DNA of 64,000 nucleotides from positions 124,001 through 188,000 of the forward strand of contig NZ_JAAKZG010000007.1 in NCBI RefSeq assembly GCF_011045115.1, read 5' to 3'. The notes under the pieces are model-generated. The model made no database searches and had not been told where the DNA came from. It worked only from the letters and a program-made list of their open reading frames with translations. Positions 25,883-34,513 of this stretch are shown here, one piece after another; the stretch's first letter is position 1; each line of letters starts with the position of its first letter. Both the position numbers and the translations under genes were made by a program. Origin of the DNA: Mesorhizobium zhangyense (lineage in GTDB: Bacteria > Pseudomonadota > Alphaproteobacteria > Rhizobiales > Rhizobiaceae).

Positions 25883-26755
25883 TCAGCCGACAGCGATCGG
25901 CAAGGTGTCGTCTGCGGCCCATTCCGAGAGCGAGGCATCGTAGATCGCGACGTTCTCATAGCCGAGCATTGCCAGCACGAACGCATCCGCGCTGGCGGCG
26001 ATGCCATGGCCGCAATAGGCAATGACGCGCTTGCCTTCGATGGGCAGGTGGGCGAAGCGTTGGCGCAAGGCGTCGATCGGCAGGTAGGTTTTCGTTTCCG
26101 GGTCGATGAGGCTCGCAGCTGGAACATTGACGCTGCCCGGCACGCTGCCCGGCCGGCCGTAGCTATTGCCGTCGATGCCCACGAATTGCGACGGCAGGCG
26201 CCCGCTTATGGTGCAGACCGCGCCGTCGCCGATGGCGGCAAGAACCTCGGCCCGGTCGGCGACCATATGGCTGCGCAGAATGGGCTGAAACCGGCCGGCA
26301 GCGCGCATTCGGGCAGGCCCTGTCTCAAGCGCCCGGTTTTCGCGGGCCCATTTGTCGAAGCCGCCGTCGAGAACGGCAACATTGTCGAAGCCGAAGACCC
26401 GGAACAGCCACCACACCCGCGTTGCCCACCAGGGATCCATGGTGGAATAGAGGATCACCTTCTTGCAGTCCGCGACGCCGAAGGCTGCTGCCTTCTCGGC
26501 AAACTGCTCTGCCGGAGGCAGCATGAACTTGTAACGGTGGGTATTGTCGGAAAAATCCTTCTGCACGTCGATGAACTGCGCGCCCGGAATATGCCCTTCC
26601 ACGAACCGGTCGATCACCGGTTCCGTGCGGTAGATCGTCTTCGCATCCGGCACGATCCGCGTCGTGCAGTCGAACACCAGGACGTCAGGGTCCGAAATAT
26701 GGGCTTCGAGCCATTCCGTCGAGACGAGATATTCGGGATGGATTTGTCTGCTCAT
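25883..26755 (-). CDS. Two-domain sulfurtransferase (rhodanese/mercaptopyruvate type)
   Basis: 290-residue protein with two rhodanese domains (about 10-140 and 160-290). The C-terminal active loop is C248-G-H-G-I-A-A, so Cys248 would carry the persulfide; the loop resembles 3-mercaptopyruvate sulfurtransferase (CGxGxxA) more than thiosulfate rhodanese. The N-terminal domain has no Cys in the equivalent loop, as usual. The ATG at 26755 is preferred; upstream codons in frame read through the ABC ATPase gene. Its place in a transport/catabolic operon suggests the substrate yields reduced sulfur. Confidence 0.87.
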   Translation of the reverse strand: MSRQIHPEYLVSTEWLEAHISDPDVLVFDCTTRIVPDAKTIYRTEPVIDRFVEGHIPGAQFIDVQKDFSDNTHRYKFMLPPAEQFAEKAAAFGVADCKKVILYSTMDPWWATRVWWLFRVFGFDNVAVLDGGFDKWARENRALETGPARMRAAGRFQPILRSHMVADRAEVLAAIGDGAVCTISGRLPSQFVGIDGNSYGRPGSVPGSVNVPAASLIDPETKTYLPIDALRQRFAHLPIEGKRVIAYCGHGIAASADAFVLAMLGYENVAIYDASLSEWAADDTLPIAVG

Positions 26756-26768
26756 GTCTTGTGCCCGT

Positions 26769-27515
26769 TCAAAGAACCTTGTCGAGGAACGCCTTGGTGC
26801 GGTCATCCTGCGGGTTCTCGAAGAAATCCTTCGGATTGTTGCTTTCCACGATCCGGCCCTGGTCGGTGAAATAGACGGTGTCGGAAATCTCGCGGGCAAA
26901 CCGCATCTCGTGGGTGACGAGAATGCAGGTCATGCCTTCTGCGGCGACGTCGCGTATGGTGGTCAGAACCTCTTTCACGGTTTCCGGATCGAGGGCTGCA
27001 GTGACCTCGTCGAACATCATGACTTCGGGGTTCATGCACAGGCTGCGCGCGATGGCGACACGCTGTTGCTGGCCGCCGGAAAGCTCGCCCGGATAGGCGT
27101 TTTCCTTCTCTGAAAGCCGCACTTTCGCAAGCAAAGCGCGAGCCCGCTGTTCCACGTCGGCGCGGTTCTGCTTCAGCACCTGCAACGGGGCCATCATGAT
27201 GTTTTGCAGAACGGTCCGGTGCGGAAAGAGATTGTAGCTCTGGAACACCATGCCCACGCGCCGCCGCAATGCGCGCTCGTCAAGCTTCGGATCGTTTACC
27301 TCTATGCCGGCGACGTTGATTGAACCGGCGTTGACCGGCGCCAGCGCATTGATGCAGCGCAGGATGGTCGATTTGCCCGATCCCGACGGCCCGATGATAG
27401 AAACGATCTCGGATCTGTTGACCGACATCGATATGCCCTTGAGGACTTCGAGTTGACCGTAGGATTTGCGGACATCTTTCAGGATGACCTGGGGAGTGGC
27501 GTTTTCTGCTTTCAT
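26769..27515 (-). CDS. Polar amino-acid ABC transporter ATPase
   Basis: 248-residue ATPase of the polar-amino-acid (GlnQ/HisP) family: Walker A GPSGSGKST near residue 42, Q-loop VFQSYNLFPH, signature LSGGQQQR, Walker B VMMFDEVTAALDP and switch His in VTHEMRFA. It energises uptake through the two permeases directly upstream. The start overlaps the second permease stop (ATGA at 27515-27512). Confidence 0.93.
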   Translation of the reverse strand: MKAENATPQVILKDVRKSYGQLEVLKGISMSVNRSEIVSIIGPSGSGKSTILRCINALAPVNAGSINVAGIEVNDPKLDERALRRRVGMVFQSYNLFPHRTVLQNIMMAPLQVLKQNRADVEQRARALLAKVRLSEKENAYPGELSGGQQQRVAIARSLCMNPEVMMFDEVTAALDPETVKEVLTTIRDVAAEGMTCILVTHEMRFAREISDTVYFTDQGRIVESNNPKDFFENPQDDRTKAFLDKVL

Positions 27516-28228
27516 CTCTGAATTCCTTTGCCCCAGATCTTCTCCAGCCGGCGGGACAGAAGCGAGATTGGAAAGACGTAGAGGAAGAACAAGACCAGCG
27601 TGGTGCCATAGGCAGGCAGGATCAGGCCGGGCTTCGTCTCCGTCGTGAGAATGGTTTGCGTGACGGTGATGACCTCCTGCACGCCAACGATGTTGGCAAG
27701 CGAAGTCGCCATGGCAACCGAGCAATAGAGGTTCATTGTCGGCGGCAGCATCTGCCGGAACGCTTGCGGCAGGATCACCGAAAAAGCTGTTCTTACCGGG
27801 CCGAACGCGAGGGCTGCCGCGGCTTCCCATTGCGTGGTGGGAACGGAGCGCATGCCGCCGCGGACGATCTCGGAAATGTAACCCGTGACCGGCAGGGAGA
27901 AGGCGACCACTGCCTTTACCCAGTCGGGGAACGAGATCCAGTGCGAACCTATGCGCATTTCGAACGGCATCAGGAACATCACATAGAAGACGATGACCAG
28001 CCAGGGACTGTTTCGCAGGAACAGCGTCAGAAATCGCGCGGGCGCGCCGATGGCCTTGATCTTCGACATCTGTAACGCGCCGAGAACCGCACCGGCAAAG
28101 ATGCCGATCAGCATGCTGAGGGCCGAGATGGCGATGTTGAGGCCGAAGCCTTTCAACATCAGCGGGAACCACGGGATAAGAATCGCCCAGACACTTCCCG
28201 GATCGAACCAGGACACAATAGTCGTCAT
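27512..28228 (-). CDS. Amino-acid ABC transporter permease
   Basis: 238-residue inner-membrane permease of the HisM/GltJK type with about five transmembrane segments. The EAA loop that contacts the ATPase is in TTQWEAAAALAFGP, and RNSPWLVIVFYVMF is typical. The ATG at 28228 overlaps the stop of the first permease (ATGA); in-frame codons further up lie within that gene. Confidence 0.92.
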   Translation of the reverse strand: MTTIVSWFDPGSVWAILIPWFPLMLKGFGLNIAISALSMLIGIFAGAVLGALQMSKIKAIGAPARFLTLFLRNSPWLVIVFYVMFLMPFEMRIGSHWISFPDWVKAVVAFSLPVTGYISEIVRGGMRSVPTTQWEAAAALAFGPVRTAFSVILPQAFRQMLPPTMNLYCSVAMATSLANIVGVQEVITVTQTILTTETKPGLILPAYGTTLVLFFLYVFPISLLSRRLEKIWGKGIQR

Positions 28229-28971
28229 CTTCCCATCCCCGGCACATGCAGCCAGCGCTCGATCAGCCTGACGATCAGCGTGAATATCCACATCATCCCG
28301 AGGTAGGTGAGGAGGACGACATTCATCATTTCGATCACGTTGAAATGCTCGGTCCAGATTTCATGCGCGACATAAAGAGCTTCCGGAACCGCGATGGCAT
28401 AGGCCATTGCAGTGCTCTTCACGATCTGCGCCATGTTGTTGCCCAGGGCCGGAAGACTGATCCGGAAAGCCAGCGGCATGACGATGTGATAGAGCGCAGC
28501 CCAGCGACCGTAGCCCAGTGCTTCGGCAGCCTCCTTCGTCGTTTTCGGGACCGCCTCGATGCCGGCGCGCAATATCTCGGCGACGAATGCGCCATATTGC
28601 AGAGACAGGCCGATCACCACGAATTTGAAAGGACTGAGGAATGGCGGCTCGCCGTTTTGTCCATAGGTACTCAGTTGAAAGTAGGAACCGAGTCCGAAGA
28701 ACAGGAAATAGAGTTGCGCCAGACCCGGTGTGTTCCTGAAGAACTCGATATAGGCGGTAACCAGCCAGCGCAGGGGCGCGAAACGCACCAGCCTAAGAAA
28801 ACAGCACAATGCGCCAATGATCATCGCGCCGAGCAGGCCCCAAAGGGCCAGCTCCAACGCGATGTAGATGCCATTGACGTATTTCTTGGCTTCCCAGGCA
28901 TTGTATAGGACCGAGAAGTTCCACCCCGTGCGGTGGTAGAGCTCCTCGAAGAATTGAGCGATCAATTCCAT
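28225..28971 (-). CDS. Amino-acid ABC transporter permease
   Basis: 248-residue permease paralogous to its downstream neighbour. It has IEFFRNTPGLAQLYFLFFGL in the membrane domain and the EAA loop in TTKEAAEALGYGR. The two permeases would form the heterodimeric channel of the importer. It starts seven bases after the binding-protein stop. Confidence 0.93.
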   Translation of the reverse strand: MELIAQFFEELYHRTGWNFSVLYNAWEAKKYVNGIYIALELALWGLLGAMIIGALCCFLRLVRFAPLRWLVTAYIEFFRNTPGLAQLYFLFFGLGSYFQLSTYGQNGEPPFLSPFKFVVIGLSLQYGAFVAEILRAGIEAVPKTTKEAAEALGYGRWAALYHIVMPLAFRISLPALGNNMAQIVKSTAMAYAIAVPEALYVAHEIWTEHFNVIEMMNVVLLTYLGMMWIFTLIVRLIERWLHVPGMGR

Positions 28972-28978
28972 TGTCCGC

Positions 28979-29836
28979 TCATTGCTTTTTGTATTTGTCT
29001 TGCATGTCGTAGGAGAACTTCGGCGGCGTGAAGCCCCACTTCTTGGCGGTGTCGATCACCTTGCCGGAAGCGTGCCATTCGGTGGTGATGTCCGAGAGCG
29101 CCTTCTGAAGGTCGGCATCGCCGAATTTGACCGCCAGACCCCAGGGGCCTTCCGAGAAAGCCGGCAGCTTCTGGATCTCGAAGTCTTTCCACACGCCGTC
29201 CTTGTCGGTCAGGAAGCGGGCCTGGAGATAGCTGTCGTCGGAAACGAGGGCGATGCAGCGGCCGTCGCGAAGCGATTGATCGACTTCCTGCTGGGTCTGA
29301 AAGGCCACGATGGTGACGCCGTAGTCACGCTCCAGCGGCACGTTCCAGCTCGAGCCCTGATTGCTGCAGATCGGCTTGCCGCGAACGTCGTCCCAGCTTT
29401 TCAGCTCGACGCCCTTCTTGGTCTGAAGGCCAGGGCCGGCGGCGTAGTAGTAGGGCTCCACGAACTGGATCAGCTTCTGGCGCTCCGGCGTGACCGTCAG
29501 CGACGTGAAGATCATGTCGCACTTGCCACGGTCGAGAAATTCGACGCGGTTGGCCGGCAAGGTCGGCACCAGTTCGATGGCGAGGTCCTTGCCGACGACC
29601 TTGCCGAGTTGGCCCTTCATGTCTTCCATGAGGTCGACCTGCATGCCCTTGGCCGTGCCGGAGGAGTCGAGAAAAACGTTGGGGGGATTGTTCACATTGG
29701 TGCAAACGGTGACACGCGCCCGGTCCTTGATCTTGTCGAGAACCTCGCCTGCATGTGCAGACGGTGCAGCCAGCCCACTGACCAGAGTTGCAGCAATAGC
29801 AACAATTCCGGTAGATTTCGAATAATTTAGCATCAT
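28979..29836 (-). CDS. Amino-acid-type ABC transporter substrate-binding protein
   Basis: 285-residue family-3 periplasmic receptor. A Sec signal peptide (residues 1-29, SAHA before G) precedes a type-II binding fold with RGKCDMIFTSLTVTPERQK and EPYYYAAGPG as family hallmarks. It is the first gene of the eight-gene leftward operon, so it defines the nutrient; relatives bind polar or sulfur amino acids. GGGGAG lies just before the doublet ATGATG at 29836-29831, so either codon could start. Confidence 0.92.
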   Translation of the reverse strand: MMLNYSKSTGIVAIAATLVSGLAAPSAHAGEVLDKIKDRARVTVCTNVNNPPNVFLDSSGTAKGMQVDLMEDMKGQLGKVVGKDLAIELVPTLPANRVEFLDRGKCDMIFTSLTVTPERQKLIQFVEPYYYAAGPGLQTKKGVELKSWDDVRGKPICSNQGSSWNVPLERDYGVTIVAFQTQQEVDQSLRDGRCIALVSDDSYLQARFLTDKDGVWKDFEIQKLPAFSEGPWGLAVKFGDADLQKALSDITTEWHASGKVIDTAKKWGFTPPKFSYDMQDKYKKQ

Positions 29837-29922
29837 ATAACTCCCCTTGAGACAGTTTTGGTGCATTCTTGCTCCCGGTGTTGCACGTAATGGCACTGGG
29901 GGCGGGGAGTCAAAAGAAAAAT

Positions 29923-29958
29923 GCAACAAACAATAATATTTGCAAATATAGCAACAAT
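29923..29958. promoter_or_regulatory. Palindrome and repeated GCAACAA boxes in the divergent promoter
   Basis: A perfect 14-bp palindrome ATATTTGCAAATAT (29936-29949) is flanked by two direct boxes, GCAACAAA (29923-29930) and GCAACAAT (29951-29958). It lies between the ABC operon and the IclR gene. GCAACAAT recurs at 30823 and ACAACAAA at 30968, so these may be operator half-sites for the IclR protein. Confidence 0.45.
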
Positions 29959-30001
29959 GTGGAATGAATTCCTGAGAATTGGGCTGCAAGGAGAGCAATA
30001 A

Positions 30002-30763
30002 ATGCGGGCAAAGCGTGATATCGCGGATGAGACGGGTGAATCTTCGGCGCAGCCCGAGGTCAAGACCCTTGCGCGAGGCCTCGCCGTTCTGGACTACCTG
30101 ATGAAGCATGGCTCGGTCCGGACCACGGCGCTGGCTTCGCATCTCGGTGTCGACAAGGGCAGCGCCTCACGGCTGCTTCAGACGCTGTGCGTGTCCGGAT
30201 ATGCCAGGCCGGGCGAGGGGCGTTCCTTCGAGCTTGGCGAAAAGCTTGTTGGCAGATCAAGTGTGCAAAGGCCGGATCGCAGCCTGCGCGAAAGGGCAAG
30301 GCCGCTGTTGATGCGGCTTGCAGCCGAAACGGGTGAGGCCGTACATCTGTCGATTCCCGCCGACGAGCATGTGCTTTATGTAGATACGATCGACGCGCAG
30401 TCGCCGCTCCGGGTTGATCGCCCGGCTGGAACCCTGGCCCCGCTCGATTGCACCGCCATGGGAAGAGTGCTTCTGGCGACGACGCTGACGCCGATACCCC
30501 GGCAGTTGCAGCAGAGAACCGAGCATACGGTGACGGACCCCAAAAAATTCGCCGAGCTTCTGCAACTGATCAAATCGCAGGGATATGCCCTCGACGATGA
30601 AGAGTATCACATAGGTATCAGATGCGCCGCCGCGCCGTTGCGGGACAAGGAGGGTATGGTCGTGGGTGCTATCGGCGTTTCAGGCCCGACCGTGCGGATA
30701 CAGCGTGAGGAATTGCCCGATCTCGGCCGGAAACTGAAAGAACTGACGCAGTCATTCATCTAG
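30002..30763 (+). CDS. IclR-family regulator
   Basis: 253-residue regulator: winged helix at about residues 20-80 (TTALASHLGVDKGSASRLLQTL is the recognition region) and an IclR effector domain after about 95, with the typical DCTAMGRVLLA and DDEEYHIGIRCAAAPLRD segments. It sits between the leftward importer operon and the rightward NIPSNAP-to-GST operon and probably controls both. Confidence 0.92.
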   Translation: MRAKRDIADETGESSAQPEVKTLARGLAVLDYLMKHGSVRTTALASHLGVDKGSASRLLQTLCVSGYARPGEGRSFELGEKLVGRSSVQRPDRSLRERARPLLMRLAAETGEAVHLSIPADEHVLYVDTIDAQSPLRVDRPAGTLAPLDCTAMGRVLLATTLTPIPRQLQQRTEHTVTDPKKFAELLQLIKSQGYALDDEEYHIGIRCAAAPLRDKEGMVVGAIGVSGPTVRIQREELPDLGRKLKELTQSFI

Positions 30764-30933
30764 GCGAGGGATAATGCGCGTCTTTGACCCGACGCGCTGA
30801 ACGACGGGCCTTTGTGTTATTAGCAACAATGACACCCCGCATTGTCAGACTTCACCGTACATTCGCAGGCGCGGCAATCGGATCGGAGCTTTTCGACGGC
30901 CGCAAGATCGCGGATTGAGGCGATCGCCAGCAG

Positions 30934-30975
30934 TTTGTTGTGATATATGGAACTAGTCATATTAATCACAACAAA
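30934..30975. promoter_or_regulatory. Long inverted repeat upstream of the NIPSNAP operon
   Basis: TTTGTTGTGAT (30934-30944) is perfectly inverted as ATCACAACAAA (30965-30975), with a second nested pair ATATG (30945-30949) / CATAT (30958-30962). At 11+5 bp this is the strongest dyad in the window. It lies 73 bp before the NIPSNAP start codon and shares the CAACAA core with the boxes near 29923. A regulator-binding site is the likeliest reading; nothing else is seen in 30764-31048. Confidence 0.6.
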
Positions 30976-31048
30976 AATGGAGAATCTTGTTGAACTTGAT
31001 GGGGCGGTATGAAAAGTTCCGGCGCACTGCTGAAATTGGAATTATGAA

Positions 31049-31666
31049 ATGCTCCGCTACAATCTCACTTACATCACTGTGCCACCGACAGGCATGCAAC
31101 AGGCTCTTGCCGGCATTGAACAGTGGCTCAAGTCGTCGCCACTCAAGGGTGTTTTCCTTGCCTGCTGGGTAGCGGAAATCGGCGAACTCTCGCGCATTCT
31201 CTTGGTTCACGGCTATGATGTGATCGCGGATATCCCCGCCGATCGCGAAGCCATTCTCTACAGCGACAACCCGCTTGGCATTGGAAGCCTCATCGTTTCG
31301 ATGGAAACCGATGCCTATACGCCGCTCAAGGGATTGCCGGATATCCTGCCGGGCGCCGCGGGCCCGATCTTCGAGGTCCGTACATACAAGCTCAAGCCGG
31401 GCGGGCTCACTCCGACCTTGGACGCCTGGACCAATGCCGTCGGCCCGAGGTCGGCCTATTCGCAACTCCTGTCCTTCATGTATGCGGTCGGCGGCGAAAT
31501 CCCGCGCATCGTCCACATCTGGCCTTACAAGAGCCTTGATGAGCGCCTTGCAATCCGTGCGAAGACGGTCGCTGAAAAAGTCTGGCCTCCGGTGGGCGCG
31601 CCGCCGCACCTGGCGTCGATGCGGTCGGAAATTTTCGTGCCCGCCAGTTTCTCTCCGGTGAACTAG
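31049..31666 (+). CDS. NIPSNAP-family protein
   Basis: 205-residue protein with a C-terminal NIPSNAP (ferredoxin-like, ABM-superfamily) domain: IFEVRTYKLKPGGLTPTLDAW and RIVHIWPYKSLDERLAIRA are typical strands and helices. The N-terminal half (residues 1-90) looks like a second, diverged copy. Bacterial NIPSNAP proteins occur in catabolic clusters but their role is not settled. The ribosome site is weak. It opens a rightward operon downstream of the inverted repeat at 30934. Confidence 0.78.
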   Translation: MLRYNLTYITVPPTGMQQALAGIEQWLKSSPLKGVFLACWVAEIGELSRILLVHGYDVIADIPADREAILYSDNPLGIGSLIVSMETDAYTPLKGLPDILPGAAGPIFEVRTYKLKPGGLTPTLDAWTNAVGPRSAYSQLLSFMYAVGGEIPRIVHIWPYKSLDERLAIRAKTVAEKVWPPVGAPPHLASMRSEIFVPASFSPVN

Positions 31667-31676
31667 GACTTCTGCC

Positions 31677-32507
31677 ATGGCCGGTGCCGTTCAACGTCAG
31701 CTTTCCGTTGCGCATCTGACGGCGCTCGAGGCCACTCCTTCCGAGTTGATCGCCGGAGCGGCGGGCGCTGGCCTCGATGCCGTTGGCTTGAGGATCATCG
31801 CGCCCCGCCCCGGCGATGTCGTGGCCCCCGTTTCCGGCAATCCCCTAGCGATACGGGAGCTGAAAGACGAGTTGGGCGCCCGCAACATCCGGCTGAACGA
31901 CATTGAGGCGATTATCATCCGCGAGGACACCGATTTCGCGGTCTTCGAGCCGGCGCTAGCGGCCGGTGTGGAGCTGGGCGCGGCCCATGTGATCGCCAAC
32001 ATGTATGTTGAAGAGCCGGTCCAGGCGGCAGAGCAGTATGCGAAACTGTGCGAACTGGCGGCGCGACACGAGCTCTGCGTAGCGCTGGAATTCATTCCAC
32101 TGTCGCTGCTCAAGACGCTCGACCAGGCGCTCAATATACTAAAGTTGGCCGATCAGCCGAATGGTCGGCTCCTGATCGATGCGATCCATCTGAGCCGGTC
32201 GGGCGGGCACCCGCGCGACCTTGCCGGGGTCGATCCGAAGCTGTTCGCATTCGCGCATTTCTGTGATGCTCCCCTGAAGCAACCCAGCCTCGAGAATCTT
32301 CCTTTGGAAACACGCCAGCAGCGCATGCTGCCGGGCGAAGGTGAATTGTGGTTGCCTGAATTCGTTGCCGCACTCCCCGGAAATCTGACACTCGGTATCG
32401 AGACGCCAAGTCTTGCGACAGCCGGCCTTCCGGTTGCGGAGAAAATTGCCCGCGGCGCGGCCGCCATGCGCCGCGTGCTGGAAAGATGCGGCGAGAAATC
32501 AGCCTGA
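31677..32507 (+). CDS. Sugar-phosphate isomerase/epimerase-like TIM-barrel protein
   Basis: 276-residue xylose-isomerase-like protein. Probable metal ligands are the Glu in ALEFIPL, Asp/His in IDAIHLSRSGG, the Asp of HFCDAP and the late Glu of LGIETPS. It is paralogous to the protein at 22261 (shared S-x-AHLTAL-x2-TP-x-ELI start), so both arms of the regulon carry one. It starts 10 bp after the NIPSNAP stop. Confidence 0.82.
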   Translation: MAGAVQRQLSVAHLTALEATPSELIAGAAGAGLDAVGLRIIAPRPGDVVAPVSGNPLAIRELKDELGARNIRLNDIEAIIIREDTDFAVFEPALAAGVELGAAHVIANMYVEEPVQAAEQYAKLCELAARHELCVALEFIPLSLLKTLDQALNILKLADQPNGRLLIDAIHLSRSGGHPRDLAGVDPKLFAFAHFCDAPLKQPSLENLPLETRQQRMLPGEGELWLPEFVAALPGNLTLGIETPSLATAGLPVAEKIARGAAAMRRVLERCGEKSA

Positions 32508-32541
32508 TGAACCCGGTAAGAGATACAGGAAGTACCATCCT

Positions 32542-33708
32542 ATGAAAGACGATACCCGTATTGTCCATGCCGGCCGTCATCCCGAAAACTTTCGCGGTGC
32601 GGTGAATACGCCGGTCTATCGAACCTCCACCGTTATCTCCCAGAACATGGACGAGTGGGATCGCAAGCATCGCGAACAGGCGTCGACCTACGAGCCGGAC
32701 CTGTTTTATGGCCGTTACGGGACGCCGACCAGCAAGGCGCTGCAGGAAGCCATGGCCGAGCTCGAGGGCGGGTTCAAAGCCTTCGTCTACCCTTCGGGCG
32801 TTTCAGCTTGCGTCACCGCCATTCTCGCCTTCGCCGGGCAGGGCGACCATGTCCTCGTTCCCGACTCCGTCTACGGTCCGGTCCGGCGTATTTCAGGAAC
32901 GATGTTCAAGCGCTTCGGCATTGAAGTCGAGTTCTACGATCCCGGCATAGGCAGCGGCATAGAAGCCAGGATGCGGCCGCAGACCCGTGTCGTTTACACG
33001 GAAGCTCCCGGCTCGATGACCTTCGAGATGCAGGATATCCCTGCTATCGCCGCCGTCGCGCACCGTCATGGTGCGGTGGTCGTCATGGACAACACCTGGG
33101 CGACGCCGCTTCTTTACCGCGCCTTCGATCATGGTGTCGACGTTTCGGTTCATGCCGCCACGAAATACGTAACCGGCCATTCCGATGCCATGCTGGGCGT
33201 CGCGACCACGACCGAGGCCTGCTATGAACGCCTGAAGGCTGCGACGCTGGATCTGGGGCAGGTCGCCAGCCCGGACGATTGCTATCTTGCCCTGCGCGGC
33301 CTGCGCACGCTCGGTGTGCGGCTGAGGCAGCAGGGCGGCGCAGCGATCAGGGTTGCCGAATGGCTCGAGACGCGGCCGGAAGTGACGCAGGTCATGTCTC
33401 CCGCGCTGCCGGGCGATCCGGGTCATGCAATCTGGAAACGCGACTTCCTTGGCGCATCGGGATTGTTTGCATTCGCGCTCAAGCCGGAATTTGCGGGATC
33501 GCGCCGGACCTTCATCGACGCGCTGAAACTGTTTGCTCTCGGCGGCTCGTGGGGTGGCTACGAAAGCCTCGTCATGCCGATCGACCCGCCGCGGACTGTC
33601 ACCCAATATGCCTATCCGGGCGCCGGCGTCCGGCTGCATGTGGGCCTTGAAGATGTCGATGATCTGATCGCCGATCTCGACCGCGCCTTTGCAACTGTTG
33701 CCTCCTGA
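32542..33708 (+). CDS. Cystathionine beta-lyase-like PLP enzyme
   Basis: 388-residue enzyme of the Cys/Met-metabolism PLP family, most like cystathionine beta-lyase. It has the YGRYGTPT substrate/phosphate region (56-63), YPSGVSA, Asp183 in VMDNTWATP for the pyridine nitrogen, and the Schiff-base Lys208 in HAATKYVTGHSD. It would cleave the C-S bond of cystathionine or another cysteine S-conjugate to a thiol, pyruvate and ammonia. AGGAAG precedes the ATG. With a sulfurtransferase and a GST in the same regulon, a cysteine thioether substrate is plausible. Confidence 0.87.
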   Translation: MKDDTRIVHAGRHPENFRGAVNTPVYRTSTVISQNMDEWDRKHREQASTYEPDLFYGRYGTPTSKALQEAMAELEGGFKAFVYPSGVSACVTAILAFAGQGDHVLVPDSVYGPVRRISGTMFKRFGIEVEFYDPGIGSGIEARMRPQTRVVYTEAPGSMTFEMQDIPAIAAVAHRHGAVVVMDNTWATPLLYRAFDHGVDVSVHAATKYVTGHSDAMLGVATTTEACYERLKAATLDLGQVASPDDCYLALRGLRTLGVRLRQQGGAAIRVAEWLETRPEVTQVMSPALPGDPGHAIWKRDFLGASGLFAFALKPEFAGSRRTFIDALKLFALGGSWGGYESLVMPIDPPRTVTQYAYPGAGVRLHVGLEDVDDLIADLDRAFATVAS

Positions 33709-33715
33709 AGATGAG

Positions 33716-34465
33716 ATGAACATGAACAAGAACGATCATCACGGAAAGATCGCCGTCATCACCGGCGGCAGCGGCGGCATAGGCATGGCGATCGCCCTTC
33801 GCCTCGCTTCGGAAGGTGCACAGATCATCCTTTGGGATTTCGATGCAACAAGGCTAAGTGCGGTTATCACCGAACACGCAGATTGGCGCAGTGCTGTCGT
33901 CGATGTCACGGACAACGCCAGCGTAGTGGCTGCAACCAAGGCCGCGATCGCCGAATTCGGCAGGATCGACATCCTCGTCAATTCGGCAGGTTTTTCCGGA
34001 TCGAACCATCGGATGGAGGACTATCCTCTCGATCTCTGGGACAAGGTGATCGCCATCAATCTGACTGGCGTGTTTCTGACCTGCAAGGCGGTTGTGCCGG
34101 AGATGGCAAGGACCGGATACGGACGCGTCGTCAACATCGCATCGATGGCCGGCAAAGAGGGCGTTCCGACCGTATCCTGCTATTCGGCTGCAAAGGCTGG
34201 CGTGATCGCCTTCACCAAGGCCATCGCACGCGAGTATCTGGAGCAGAACATCTGCATCAACAGTGTCGCGCCCTCGGCTGTCGAGACCGAGCTTCTCAAG
34301 CAGATGGCGCCGGCGACACTCGAAATGGCCAAGTCGAAAATCCCCATGGGCCGCTTCGGCCGGCCTGATGAAGTCGCGGCCATGATAAGCTTTCTGTCGT
34401 CGGATGACTGCTCATTCTCGACGGGAGCGGTTTTCGATCTGTCGGGCGGCCGCGCTACCTACTGA
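33716..34465 (+). CDS. SDR-family oxidoreductase
   Basis: 249-residue classical short-chain dehydrogenase: TGGSGGIG at 16-23, Ser143, Tyr156 and Lys160 (YSAAK), and VDVTD / VNSAG spacing typical of NAD-dependent polyol or 3-oxoacyl reductases. The start begins ATGAACATGAAC, so the true initiator could be either Met; the first is listed. It follows the lyase by seven bases in the same operon. Confidence 0.9.
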   Translation: MNMNKNDHHGKIAVITGGSGGIGMAIALRLASEGAQIILWDFDATRLSAVITEHADWRSAVVDVTDNASVVAATKAAIAEFGRIDILVNSAGFSGSNHRMEDYPLDLWDKVIAINLTGVFLTCKAVVPEMARTGYGRVVNIASMAGKEGVPTVSCYSAAKAGVIAFTKAIAREYLEQNICINSVAPSAVETELLKQMAPATLEMAKSKIPMGRFGRPDEVAAMISFLSSDDCSFSTGAVFDLSGGRATY

Positions 34466-34513
34466 TCGCACAGCCAGATCCGTGGCAACGGAAATACAAT
34501 CAGGACGAATTCC

